Counted from the first letter of the stretch, positions 1 through 7,801 are shown. The stretch: 49,862 bases of DNA from an uncultured Verrucomicrobiota bacterium (GCA_946482165.1 CAMLQS010000002.1:1-49862); one strand, 5' to 3'. A program made the numbers and translations. Notes: a model not told the origin generated them from the sequence alone.

Positions 1-274
1 GGTCGTCTCGCACAAGCTGTTGGCCGCCTGCCGCCCGCGTCACCCGTTGCGCCCGGCACGGCCCGCATGGCGGGCACCCCGTGGCGGGCGGCCCTTCGGG
101 CCAGCGCCCCGAGCGGCGCTGCCATCTCCGCGCTGCCGCGCTCCGTCCATGCACCCGCCTGGTGCACGTCGGGATTCCGCGAGCGCCAACCGACTCAACA
201 TCTTGCGCGATACTCCGCCGCCCGACTGCCGTTTCTAGGTTAAAAACTCTCCGACTCCTCCCCCGCCCCCGTCC
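1..274. other. Window edge, no supported gene
   Basis: This stretch is very GC-rich and open in more than one forward frame, as expected by chance at this composition. None of the translations resembles a protein family; they are dominated by Arg, Pro and Ala. A gene truncated by the window edge could end near 238, but nothing in the sequence establishes it. The minus-strand Dabb gene ends at 275. Confidence 0.5.
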
Positions 275-577
275 TCACATCGCGTCGTAGATCTGCACGC
301 GCTCCCAATAGGGCTTGAAACGCTCGACGAAGGCCTTGTGCACCGGATCGACTTGGTAGGCGTCGTGGGCCGCCACATCCTTGAACAGAGCCGTCAGCGC
401 AAAGGAGTAGCTCGCGTCGACCACCGGACGCGGAACGATCGGCGCGGGTGTGCCGACATGCAATTCGCCGACGCTCTTGATCGGGCGAAGGGACTCAAGC
501 CCCTGCGTAAGAAATTCCTCGCGCTGGGCGGGCGTCAGGTCTTTGCGAAGCCAGAAGAGAACGGTGTGAACGAGCAT
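275..577 (-). CDS. Dabb (stress-responsive A/B barrel) domain protein
   Basis: A 100-residue protein that is entirely one Dabb ferredoxin-like alpha/beta barrel, the usual length for a free-standing member. It starts MLVHTVLFWLRKDLT, the typical first strand (hydrophobic strand, then a basic 'FWLR' segment), and its middle holds DASYSFALTALFKD, the usual strand-loop pattern. It ends VERFKPYWERVQIYDAM, the usual last helix and strand. Dabb proteins form dimers; some are plant stress proteins and others are small enzymes such as polyketide cyclases, so no reaction can be assigned. It is divergent from the DUF971 gene at 695 and stands alone. No signal peptide or membrane segment is visible, so it should be cytoplasmic. 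The family call is confident; the role is unknown. Confidence 0.88.
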   Translation of the reverse strand: MLVHTVLFWLRKDLTPAQREEFLTQGLESLRPIKSVGELHVGTPAPIVPRPVVDASYSFALTALFKDVAAHDAYQVDPVHKAFVERFKPYWERVQIYDAM

Positions 578-694
578 GGGAATGAGGAGCTAAATAAGAG
601 TTCGCACCGTCTCCGCTCCCGCCCCGCCCGCGCGAGCAAAAACAAAACCCTTTCCACGCCCCGCGCCCGCTCCCTAAATTCAGCGCCTTTCCTC

Positions 695-1000
695 ATGCCT
701 GCGCCCGTCAACATCCAGCTCATCGGCACCGAAGTCGCGATCGCATGGGACGACGGACTGGAAACCTACTTCTCCGGCGAACAGCTGCGTGCCGCATCCC
801 CCAGCGCCGAAAACGTGGGCGAGCAGGACATCTTGGGCAACAAATACGGCGGCGACGGCCCAAAGCGATTCCCCGGCGTCACCGTCCTCGGCTGGGAGCA
901 GGTCGGCAACTACGCCATCCGTTTCGATTTCAGCGACCGTCACCGCACCGGCCTCTTCAGCTACGCCTACTTGCGCGAACTGGCGAGCCGACATCCCTAG
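695..1000 (+). CDS. DUF971 domain protein
   Basis: A 101-residue protein consisting of one DUF971 domain, the fold found at the N-terminus of gamma-butyrobetaine hydroxylase and also as small stand-alone proteins. The visible signature is IAWDDGLETYFSGEQLR near residues 16-33, followed by an aromatic strand pattern (VGNYAIRFDFSDRHRTGLFSY at the end), which matches the family's 'W.DG....F....LR' and 'YA....W.DGH..GIY.....' pattern with F in place of W. The frame is open far upstream, but the ATG at 695 is chosen because family homology begins there. The stand-alone form is often discussed with iron-sulfur proteins such as Mrp, but its function is not settled. No partner is adjacent; hisI lies 156 bp downstream. 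Confidence 0.85.
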   Translation: MPAPVNIQLIGTEVAIAWDDGLETYFSGEQLRAASPSAENVGEQDILGNKYGGDGPKRFPGVTVLGWEQVGNYAIRFDFSDRHRTGLFSYAYLRELASRHP

Positions 1001-1114
1001 GCGGCACGCGGCGGAAATCCGCCCGCCTCGCCTGTCCATCCGCTGCCCCCGCCCTCCACCCGCACCTCGCATTTTTTGCCCATCCCGCCCCGCCCGTCCG
1101 CGGTCGCCCATTTT

Positions 1115-1149
1115 TCATTCGTCATTCGTCATTGGTCATTGGTCATTAC
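1115..1149 (+). repeat. Heptamer tandem repeat upstream of hisI
   Basis: Five consecutive 7-bp units: TCATTCG, TCATTCG, TCATTGG, TCATTGG, TCATTAC. The array ends 7 bp before the ATG of hisI, so it is in the predicted leader. It is not coding in any supported gene. Confidence 0.85.
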
Positions 1150-1156
1150 ATCGAAG

Positions 1157-1606
1157 ATGTCCTCCTTCCCCGCCCGCACCACGCTTCCCGAAATCGAGCT
1201 CGGCTCGACCCTTCAGCCCAAGTTTGGCCCCGACGGCCTCATTCCGTGCATCGCGCAAGACGTGCATACCGGCCAGGTGCTGATGTTCGCGTTCATGAAC
1301 GCCGAGTCGCTCGCCCACACCCTGAAGACCAAGAAAGCGACCTACTGGAGCCGTTCCCGCAACAAGCTTTGGTGCAAAGGCGAGGAGTCCGGAAACGTCC
1401 AATGGGTGAAGGAGCTCTACACGGACTGCGACCAGGACGTGCTTCTCGTCAAGGTCGAGCAAACGGGCGCCGCCAACGCGTCGTGCCATAACGGATACAA
1501 GAGCTGCTTCTACCGGAAGCTCGTCGATCTTGACGGCTCCGACTACAAGCTCGATTTCACCAGCCAGCCCCTCTTCGACCCCGCCACGGTCTACAAGAAA
1601 AAGTAG
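1157..1606 (+). CDS. hisI: Phosphoribosyl-AMP cyclohydrolase (HisI)
   Basis: A 149-residue protein matching monofunctional HisI, which opens the adenine ring of phosphoribosyl-AMP in the third step of histidine synthesis. Visible signatures are [11 protein letters not shown] (residues 41-51), [19 protein letters not shown] (62-80) and the metal-binding segment with Asp90, Cys91, Asp92 and Asp94. Cys110 and Cys117 lie in [14 protein letters not shown]; together with Cys91 they are the expected zinc ligands. The C-terminal HisE (pyrophosphohydrolase) domain is absent, as is usual for a ~120-150 residue HisI. No other his gene is nearby, so this copy is outside any his operon. ATG at 1157 is preferred to the longer open frame because the upstream part is the TCATTSG repeat. 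A strong intrinsic terminator follows. Confidence 0.95.
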   Translation: MSSFPARTTLPEIELGSTLQPKFGPDGLIPCIAQDVHTGQVLMFAFMNAESLAHTLKTKKATYWSRSRNKLWCKGEESGNVQWVKELYTDCDQDVLLVKVEQTGAANASCHNGYKSCFYRKLVDLDGSDYKLDFTSQPLFDPATVYKKK

Positions 1607-1623
1607 GCGCCGAAGCCGGCATT

Positions 1624-1676
1624 GGGAGGTCCTGAAATCTCCGGCGCAGACCCCTCCGGAGATTTTAGGACCTCCC
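1624..1676. repeat. Long inverted repeat, 21-bp arms
   Basis: Left arm 1624-1644 and right arm 1656-1676 are complementary over 21 positions with one G.T pair, around an 11-base loop. The arms begin GGGAGGTCCTG and end AGGACCTCCC. The element sits between the convergent ends of hisI and the phosphatase-hydrolase gene. It lacks a T-run directly after either arm, so it may be a structural or REP-like element as well as a read-through barrier. Confidence 0.85.
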
Positions 1677-1712
1677 TTATCTTGTGGACTGCGGCGGCAT
1701 GACGCCGCCTTC

Positions 1713-1744
1713 GGCGACGGGCCCCGGCTCGTCGCCTTTTTTTT
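1713..1744 (+). terminator. Intrinsic terminator after hisI
   Basis: Stem GGCGACGGG (1713-1721) pairs with CTCGTCGCC (1728-1736), with one G.U pair and a six-base loop, and is followed directly by eight T residues (1737-1744). This is a canonical rho-independent terminator for plus-strand transcription from hisI. Confidence 0.85.
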
Positions 1745-1805
1745 CTCGTCCGTGTATCGACAAACCGCCGGATCGGCTCGATGGCGGACTCCCCCGAGGC
1801 GCCGC

Positions 1806-3905
1806 CTACTCGTCCCCGGCGCGCGTGCCCACGCCGAGGTGCAGCTCCTGGCACGCGCGCAGATACGCGGCCGCCGACCAGGCTTGGTAGGCCTTGCCCA
1901 TCGGCCGCCCCGTCACGCCGTGAACCCACTCGTTGAACTCCCACGCGCGCTCGCGGCCGAGTTCGTTCACCCGCGCGAGCTTCACGAGTTCGTGGCAGGC
2001 GACATCGTGCAAACCGAGACGGTGGATAAACCGCACCCAAAGGCCTCCGATGAACGGCCATATGCCGCCATTGTGGTAGTGGTGCGGCAGGTTGAGCAGA
2101 TTGACCGTGTAGTAGGGCCGCCAGTCGGGATCGCCCGCCTGAACCACCGGGTAGAGATTCGCGACCGGCCAGGGGGCGTTCACCCCCACGCCCCACATGA
2201 AACGAAACGCGGTGCGCGCGCGATCCGCGTCGATCACGTTGGTGAGAAACGCGAGCAGGTTGCCCAGCACGTCGCAGCGCCAGTTGAAGGCGAAAGGCGT
2301 GATCTCGGCCAGGAGGTATTGCGCGTCCCCGAGGGCGGCCTGGCTGTCCGCGAAACTCGCCGAGGCTGCGCCCGGCTGCGGCGTCGTGGTCGGCCAGAAG
2401 GTCGTCTTGATCTTGCCCGCGATCTGCTGCGACCAGCGCAGGTAGTCGGCGGCGCGGGAAAAATTCTCCTGATACTCCAGCAGGCGCCCGAAGCAGACGT
2501 TCGCGCGATACCACAGGATTTCATCGTAGAGGACGTGGTAGCTGCGGCCGAATAGATCCGTCCAGTCGCCCGCCTCCGGCACCTCGAGCAAAGCGTCGTT
2601 GTTGCTGTCGTGCGCGCTCAGCCAGTCCATCACCCGCTGAAGGCGCGGCGCGTATTCGTGAAGCAGCGCCAGGTCGCGCGTCTGGGTGACGTAGTGATAA
2701 ACGGCGACGACGAGCCACAGGCCGCTGTCGATGGAGCAGATGCCGCCGACGCCCGAGTAGTCGGGCGCGCCGTCGTCGATGCGCACGTTCGCCGGCACCT
2801 GCCCGTTCACGCTGACCGCGTCGAGGAGCGTGCGCAGCGTGCGCCTTTGCGCCTCGCGGATATCGGGGTCGTTCATCTCCGCGGTCTGCACGACGGTGAA
2901 GCAGCCATCGCGCGCCCAGACGCTGCGATAATTCGCGTCCGTGCCCGTGACGGTGTTGTCCGCGAGCGAACAGGCGGAGAACCCCATCGGCGTGATGTTG
3001 CGTCGCAACGCGTCGAGCGCCCGCTCGTAGCCGGTGGCGATGAGCACCCGTTCCTCGGCCGTGAGCGCCTTGAGCGATTCCTGCCGGAAAAGCGTCGCCT
3101 GCCACTCGCCGGTCTCGCGCGCCGGCGGAAGGCCGTGCGGCGATGGCGCGCTCGGGATCACGCCGAAATGGGCCAGGCCCTCCAGCACGCCATCCGCCAT
3201 GATGGAGCGGGAAACATAGGCCGGCAACTTCACCACCGCCTCGAAAAGTTCGGGCTGCGCGTTCTCGACGACGATGCCCGAAACGCCGGGAAGCAGGAAC
3301 ATGCCGTTGTCGTTGGCGGTGTCGCCCGCGACGAGCACCTCCTCGAGCGGAATCCCCAGGCGGCGGCAAAGCCAGGCAAGCGCGTTGCCCTTGTCGGCCG
3401 CGGCGGGCAGCACGTCGAGGAAACGCAGGCTCGAGTAGATCACCACCACGCGCAGCCCCGCGTCGCGGAGGCGTCCGCGCAAAACCTCGATTTGCGCGGC
3501 GTCGGCGCGCGGGAGGAACCAGCTCGATTTATAAGGGTGAAGGAACTCGGGCGGCTGCCGCTGGATTCCCGGCGTCTCGGCGACGATGCGCTCCACGAGC
3601 GCCAAGTCCCATCCTTCGCCGAATTGGGAGGAAAACTCCTCGGGGGCGCGGTTCTCCCGAAGGTCGTAGAACTCGGTGCCCACGCCGCCGATAAGATAAT
3701 CGGCCGGGGGCAGCTTGCGCGCTTTGATCAAGGCGCGCATGTCGGCCACGCTTCTGCCGGAATTGTAGACCAGCCGCGGGCGCAACTCCCCGGAGAGCAT
3801 TTCCCAGGTCTCCTTGAAACGATGGGTCGACTCCGGATTTCCGAGGAGCGTTCCGTCGAGATCCGAGGCGAAAAGCGAGATACGGCGCGGTGCGGGCGAA
3901 TTCAT
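1806..3905 (-). CDS. HAD disaccharide-phosphate phosphatase fused to a GH100-like hydrolase
   Basis: A 699-residue two-domain protein. Residues 8-250 are a HAD-IIB phosphatase of the sucrose-/mannosylfructose-phosphate phosphatase type: DLDGT at 15-19 (Asp15 nucleophile, Asp17), VYNSGR at 46-51, IGGVGTEF at 72-79, Lys172 in ADKGNALAWL, and GDTAND at 194-199. Residues 270-699 look like an (alpha/alpha)6 hydrolase near GH100 invertases and amylo-1,6-glucosidases: SVWARDG (328-334), DSGLW (393-397), YHNGGIWPF and GKAYQAWSAAAYL near the end. GH100 enzymes use the Asp of DSGLW as catalytic acid (family knowledge). The predicted job is to dephosphorylate the product of the glycosyltransferase at 6339-7685; the second domain may cleave the free disaccharide or a related one. 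ATG at 3905 is chosen because HAD homology starts there and the symporter gene ends 35 bp upstream. Phosphatase call is strong, the GH subfamily less so. Confidence 0.85.
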   Translation of the reverse strand: MNSPAPRRISLFASDLDGTLLGNPESTHRFKETWEMLSGELRPRLVYNSGRSVADMRALIKARKLPPADYLIGGVGTEFYDLRENRAPEEFSSQFGEGWDLALVERIVAETPGIQRQPPEFLHPYKSSWFLPRADAAQIEVLRGRLRDAGLRVVVIYSSLRFLDVLPAAADKGNALAWLCRRLGIPLEEVLVAGDTANDNGMFLLPGVSGIVVENAQPELFEAVVKLPAYVSRSIMADGVLEGLAHFGVIPSAPSPHGLPPARETGEWQATLFRQESLKALTAEERVLIATGYERALDALRRNITPMGFSACSLADNTVTGTDANYRSVWARDGCFTVVQTAEMNDPDIREAQRRTLRTLLDAVSVNGQVPANVRIDDGAPDYSGVGGICSIDSGLWLVVAVYHYVTQTRDLALLHEYAPRLQRVMDWLSAHDSNNDALLEVPEAGDWTDLFGRSYHVLYDEILWYRANVCFGRLLEYQENFSRAADYLRWSQQIAGKIKTTFWPTTTPQPGAASASFADSQAALGDAQYLLAEITPFAFNWRCDVLGNLLAFLTNVIDADRARTAFRFMWGVGVNAPWPVANLYPVVQAGDPDWRPYYTVNLLNLPHHYHNGGIWPFIGGLWVRFIHRLGLHDVACHELVKLARVNELGRERAWEFNEWVHGVTGRPMGKAYQAWSAAAYLRACQELHLGVGTRAGDE

Positions 3906-3940
3906 CGGGCAGGTCGGGGTTCGATTGGCGCGAACACCCA

Positions 3941-5653
3941 TTACCCGGATTCCGTTTCGCGCGAATCGCGGAGCAGAAAAACGAACAAGCCGACCCACAG
4001 CAGAATCGCCGGCAGCACCGAAGCCCAAAGCCCGAGCATCGCTCCCATCGGGATAAGGAAGGTCAGGATTTGCCAAAGCAGCGCGACGAGCAGCCGCAGT
4101 CCATCCGCGCGATGTTCGGCGCGATTGACCGGCTTCCAACCGCGCGGCCACCAACCGAAGGGCCCCACCTGATCGTAGAAGGCCCGCAAGGTCGCCGTCG
4201 GCACCGCCCGCGTGGCCAGGGCGCCCGCCACCGAGGCCAGCGTGGAGACGGCGGCGATGAAACCGAAGCGGGCGGCCTCGTTCCACGCGGCCGGGTCGCG
4301 AAGGAAAATAAACAGCGAGGCGCCGAAGCCCGCCACGATGCCGAGCGCGAAGCCCGCGCCGTTGAAGCGCGCCCAATACCAACGCAGCGCGAAGGGGACC
4401 AGAAACGCGGGGAAGAGCAGCATCACGATGTTCACCCACACGCCGACCACCGAGGCGCCGGCCAGCAGGGCGATCCCGAGCCCCAGCGCGACGATCAAAA
4501 CCGAGGCGACGTAGCCCGCCCACACCCGCTCCCTCGGACCGGACCGGCCGCGCCAGGGTTCATAGATATCGCGCACGAGGTAGGACGCGCCCGCGTTTAT
4601 CGTGCTGTCGAAAGTCGACATCGCCGCCGCGAGCATCGCCGCGACGATCAAGCCACGCACGCCGGTCGGGAAATAGTCGGAGAGCAGCACGCGCGACAGC
4701 AGCGTGTCCGCCGCGTCGGGAGCGGTGGAGTCGATCCCGAGCTTCACCGCGAGCACCGCGAATCCGAGCACGAGCGGCCAGCGAAACGCGAAGAGCACGG
4801 TCCACAGCATCGCGATCTTGCGGCATTCGGCGTCGGTCCGCGCGGCGTAGTAACGCTGCGCCATGTAGGCGGAGCCGGCGCTCCCGCCCAGCCCCTCCAG
4901 CACGCCCTTCCCCGCCCACACGAGCAGAAACCAGCCAAAAGCCTCGTAAGGCGCCAGCGCCGGGTCGCCGCCCACGCGCGGCCAGAGGCTGTTCAACGTC
5001 GAACCGGGCCACGCCGCGAGCAGCTCGGGCGTGATCAAGCCCGCGGCCACCACGCCGACATAGATCGCCGCCACGCCGATGATGCCGGCTTGAAACACAT
5101 CCGTCCAAACCACGCCGTAGAGACCGCCGGCCAGGGTGTAGCCGAGCGCCACGACCGCCATGCCGAGCGTGCATTGCAAAGGAGAAAACGGCAGCAGCTC
5201 GGCGAGAAAGCGTCCGCTCGCGGTAAAGAAGAAGACGGTCATCGCCACCGTGATAACCAGGTAGGTGAGCGCGGCCATCAGACGCGCCGCGCGGCCCTGC
5301 GCGTCCTCCCCGAAGCGGATCAGCATCCACTCCGCGGTGGTCATCACCGCGCTGCGCCGGTGCCACTTGCCCATGAAGGCGAGGAAGACGGCGATCGGCA
5401 GCACCACGCCCCCCCTCATTTCGATGAAGAAGCCCTGCAAGCCGTAAAGGTGGAGCAGCGCGACGAGCGTCATCGTGCCGGCGACGTCGAGATTGCTCGA
5501 CATGCCGGAGGCGCCAAGCGCCCACCAGGGCATCGCCCGCCCGCCGAGAAAATAGTGTTCGCCGCTCTGCCCGGCTCGGCGCGCGAGCGCGACGCCGATC
5601 ACGGCCAGAACGACGAGGTAGGCCAGGACAATGAGATAATCGATGGTCGCCAT
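3941..5653 (-). CDS. Sodium:solute symporter (SSS family)
   Basis: A 570-residue polytopic membrane protein with the features of the SSS/SGLT family: YFLGGRAMPWWALGASGMSS near residues 54-73 (the family's 'FLAGR...W...G.S...S' signature), a repeated pattern of about 13 hydrophobic segments, and AAMLAAAMSTFDSTINAGAS around residue 340, which corresponds to the conserved Na2-site helix rich in Ser and Thr. Substrates of the family include sugars, myo-inositol, proline and pantothenate; substrate cannot be read from sequence. Its start lies 5 bp from the stop of the MscS-like gene and its stop 35 bp from the phosphatase-hydrolase start, so it is in one transcription unit with both. The context suggests uptake or recapture of the sugar-type osmolyte made by the cluster. 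The last ~70 residues form an extra hydrophobic extension after helix 13. Confidence 0.9.
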   Translation of the reverse strand: MATIDYLIVLAYLVVLAVIGVALARRAGQSGEHYFLGGRAMPWWALGASGMSSNLDVAGTMTLVALLHLYGLQGFFIEMRGGVVLPIAVFLAFMGKWHRRSAVMTTAEWMLIRFGEDAQGRAARLMAALTYLVITVAMTVFFFTASGRFLAELLPFSPLQCTLGMAVVALGYTLAGGLYGVVWTDVFQAGIIGVAAIYVGVVAAGLITPELLAAWPGSTLNSLWPRVGGDPALAPYEAFGWFLLVWAGKGVLEGLGGSAGSAYMAQRYYAARTDAECRKIAMLWTVLFAFRWPLVLGFAVLAVKLGIDSTAPDAADTLLSRVLLSDYFPTGVRGLIVAAMLAAAMSTFDSTINAGASYLVRDIYEPWRGRSGPRERVWAGYVASVLIVALGLGIALLAGASVVGVWVNIVMLLFPAFLVPFALRWYWARFNGAGFALGIVAGFGASLFIFLRDPAAWNEAARFGFIAAVSTLASVAGALATRAVPTATLRAFYDQVGPFGWWPRGWKPVNRAEHRADGLRLLVALLWQILTFLIPMGAMLGLWASVLPAILLWVGLFVFLLRDSRETESG

Positions 5654-5658
5654 GGCGG

Positions 5659-6252
5659 TCAGGAAACGGAGCGTGGACGGGAATCGAGATCGGCCGCGGT
5701 CTGCATCGGCCGATCCTGCCGAAGCTGGTAGTCGAGCCCCACCGTGACGGTGCCGGCCCGCCGCCTGAACGTGCGCTGAAAGAAAATGTTGTTCGGCACG
5801 AGCACGGTCTCGTCCGGACCGACCTCAAGCGTCGTGAAAAGCAGGCTCAGATCCACCACTTTGCCCTTCACGCCGTCGGCGCCCGTCAGCTCCACCTCGT
5901 CGCCGACGGCGAAAGGCTTGAACAACACCAGGACGAAGGCGCATAGAAAGTTGCTCAGCACGCTCCAGACGGCGACGAAGCCGATCGCGACGAGACCGAG
6001 GATCGTGCCGAGCACGGCGAGCAAGGTGTCGATCTGGAACCCCCACCGCCCAAGCACCAGCACGACCGCCACGACGAGAATGCCGTAGCGCAGCGTCAGT
6101 CGCACCGGGGCGAAGGCGAGCCGCGGCAGGTTGGCCCACTGGGCGAAGGCCTGGATGCGCCCGCGCAGGCCGTTGAACAGCAGAAGGGCGACGAGCAGGA
6201 TGACGCCGCTCTGGATCAGGCGGACGAGGGTTTCGCGATCAAACAAATCCAT
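5659..6252 (-). CDS. Small MscS-family mechanosensitive channel
   Basis: A 197-residue protein with about three hydrophobic segments (residues 10-28, 54-69, 75-112) followed by a short beta domain. The third segment is the MscS pore helix: AVLGTILGLVAIGFVAVWSV is rich in small residues, followed by FKPFAVGDEVEL (111-122), the MscS signature at the pore-to-beta-domain junction. VLVPNNIFFQ (150-159) is the usual end of the beta domain. Compared with E. coli MscS (286 residues) it lacks most of the alpha/beta vestibule domain after residue 165, so it is a reduced channel. MscS channels open under membrane tension and release solutes after osmotic downshock. Its gene lies between the osmolyte synthase and the symporter and is almost joined to the latter (5 bp), which fits co-expression with osmolyte synthesis. 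Confidence 0.9.
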   Translation of the reverse strand: MDLFDRETLVRLIQSGVILLVALLLFNGLRGRIQAFAQWANLPRLAFAPVRLTLRYGILVVAVVLVLGRWGFQIDTLLAVLGTILGLVAIGFVAVWSVLSNFLCAFVLVLFKPFAVGDEVELTGADGVKGKVVDLSLLFTTLEVGPDETVLVPNNIFFQRTFRRRAGTVTVGLDYQLRQDRPMQTAADLDSRPRSVS

Positions 6253-6338
6253 GGTATCGGCGGCGCGAGGGGTTTGTATTGGTTACTTCATTACGATTTA
6301 ATCCGTCGGCGTCGGGGGCCGGGGTTCGGCGCGGGGCG
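6253..6338. other. AT-rich gap between glycosyltransferase and MscS genes
   Basis: This 86-bp gap contains an unusually AT-rich patch (about 6270-6303) in an otherwise GC-rich region. On the minus strand it reads through TTAAAT and AATACA-like hexamers, which could be an internal promoter for the MscS, symporter and phosphatase genes, but spacing is poor. No hairpin stands out. Confidence 0.3.
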
Positions 6339-7685
6339 TCAGTCGCCATCGGTCCAAGGCTCGTCCCACTCCTTGTCGTCGAGCGTCACCGCGGCGACGG
6401 GCGTGCCCTCCGCGGCGGCGATCAGCTGCTGGGCGATGCCGGTCCAGGTGAAGAGGCTGCGGGCCTTGTGGGCGCCCATGCGCGCGAGCCGCTCGCTCAG
6501 GCGCGGGTGCCGGAATATCTTCGCCATCACGATGCCCAGATCCTCCGGGTCGAAAGGATCCGCGTAGAGCGCGTGCCGGCCGAACGAAATGGCGCGGTAA
6601 AGCCCGCCGTGGATCGTCACCACGGTCGGCGTGCCCGAGGCCATCGCCTCGATCGCCGTCATGCCAAAGGGCTCGTAGCGGCTGCAAAGCACGAAGAGAT
6701 CGGCGGCGCGGTAGTAGTCCGGCAGCTCCGCCTCCGGAATGAAGCTGCCGAATCGGATGCGTTCGGCGTAGGGCGACTCGGCGGCGCGCGCGTGCAGCTT
6801 GTCGAGGATCGCCGACTCGCGCGGGGTAAGCTGCTCGCCGCCGACCGCGAGATGGAGCACTGCCTCGGGCTCGCGTTTCGCAAGGATCGCGAAGGCGTCG
6901 ATAAGCAGGTCGTAGCCCTTGTTGCGCGCAAGCCGGCCCAGCGCGAGGACGACCTTGCCCTCAAACCCGAGGCGCCGCCGGATCGCGTCGCGGCTCGCGG
7001 CCCCGACGGGATAAAAACGCGTGTCGTCGTATCCAGGCGGGATCATCCGCACCTTCTCGGGCGGAATGCCGTAGTCCTGCGTGACAAGATCCAACTGCGG
7101 CGGGGTCGTCGCGACGACGAGGGAACAAGCCTGGTAGAGCCGTCGCTCCTCGTTGATCCGGCGTTTGAAGTTATACTGCGCCTCGAACTTCTCCGCGTCT
7201 TCCGGGTAGTCGCGCTCCATCTGCCGCTGCTTCCAAAGACCGAGCGAATGGGGGGTGTGCAAGTGGGGGGCGCGCACCGCCTCCGCCACCGTCTGCGCCG
7301 CCATCCCCGCGTCCCAATAGTGGCTGTTGATCAACTCATAGACGAGGCCGTGCCGCTTGATGAAACGCAGCGCGTGGACGCACCACTCCGCGAGCGAGTC
7401 GCAAAGATACTCCTTGGGAATAAACGCGGCGCCTCCACATGGCACGCGGATGATCCGCACGCGTTCGGACACCGCCTCGAGCTCCGGCTGCTCCTCGAAA
7501 CGCCGGGTCCAGATGTCCACCTCGTAGCCGAGTTGCGCGACCTTTTTCGCCAACTCCAGCACATACACGACCTGCCCGCCGGTATCGACCGCGCCAAGCG
7601 GCGGGTTGGCGGCGACGTAGCCGTGGGTGGAGATCATCGCGATGCGGCGAAGGGAACTGGCGGTGTTGAGCAGGGTTTCCATCAT
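6339..7685 (-). CDS. GT4 glycosyltransferase, mannosylfructose-/sucrose-phosphate synthase type
   Basis: A 448-residue GT-B glycosyltransferase of family GT4. The N-terminal half has MISTHGYVA (17-25), DTGGQVVYVLELA (34-46), HTPHSLGLWK and VVATTPPQLD; the C-terminal half has VVLALGRLARNKGYDLLIDA and SRYEPFGMTAIEAMASGTP, which holds the E-x7-E nucleotide-sugar motif. The pattern closely follows, as I recall it, mannosylfructose-phosphate synthase (MfpsA) of Agrobacterium, which joins GDP-mannose to fructose-6-phosphate; sucrose-phosphate synthase is the near relative. It is predicted to make mannosylfructose-6F-phosphate or sucrose-6-phosphate in the cytoplasm, for the HAD domain encoded three genes downstream. 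The ATG pair at 7685/7682 is favoured because MfpsA-like homology begins soon after; the AUG of MISTHGYV is a possible later start. It is the first gene of the cluster. Sugar donor is not decided by sequence. Confidence 0.88.
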   Translation of the reverse strand: MMETLLNTASSLRRIAMISTHGYVAANPPLGAVDTGGQVVYVLELAKKVAQLGYEVDIWTRRFEEQPELEAVSERVRIIRVPCGGAAFIPKEYLCDSLAEWCVHALRFIKRHGLVYELINSHYWDAGMAAQTVAEAVRAPHLHTPHSLGLWKQRQMERDYPEDAEKFEAQYNFKRRINEERRLYQACSLVVATTPPQLDLVTQDYGIPPEKVRMIPPGYDDTRFYPVGAASRDAIRRRLGFEGKVVLALGRLARNKGYDLLIDAFAILAKREPEAVLHLAVGGEQLTPRESAILDKLHARAAESPYAERIRFGSFIPEAELPDYYRAADLFVLCSRYEPFGMTAIEAMASGTPTVVTIHGGLYRAISFGRHALYADPFDPEDLGIVMAKIFRHPRLSERLARMGAHKARSLFTWTGIAQQLIAAAEGTPVAAVTLDDKEWDEPWTDGD

Positions 7686-7741
7686 AGGCAAAAAACAAGG
7701 CATACATGCCGTCGGCTTTCGCCGCCGCGCAACGCGCACGG

Positions 7742-7759
7742 CCTGACATTTTGGTCAGG
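7742..7759. promoter_or_regulatory. Dyad upstream of glycosyltransferase gene
   Basis: CCTGAC (7742-7747) and GTCAGG (7754-7759) form a 6-bp inverted repeat with a 6-bp centre, 57 bp before the glycosyltransferase start. Position and symmetry fit an operator in the divergent promoter region, but no binding protein is known. Confidence 0.4.
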
Positions 7760-7801
7760 TTTCGGATGCTGTATTCGCCCCCGCCCCACCTGCGCCGTAG
7801 C

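Noticed and set aside
1..238. Gene truncated at the left edge
   Set aside because: Frames 1 and 2 are both open to about 235, but neither resembles a known protein end.
3906..4523. N-terminal extension of the phosphatase-hydrolase up to 4523
   Set aside because: The extension overlaps the end of the symporter gene and has no domain; HAD homology begins with MNSPAPRRI at 3905.
6268..6304. Internal promoter inside the osmolyte cluster
   Set aside because: The AT-rich patch has hexamers with wrong spacing; it is listed only as a gap note and not claimed as a promoter.
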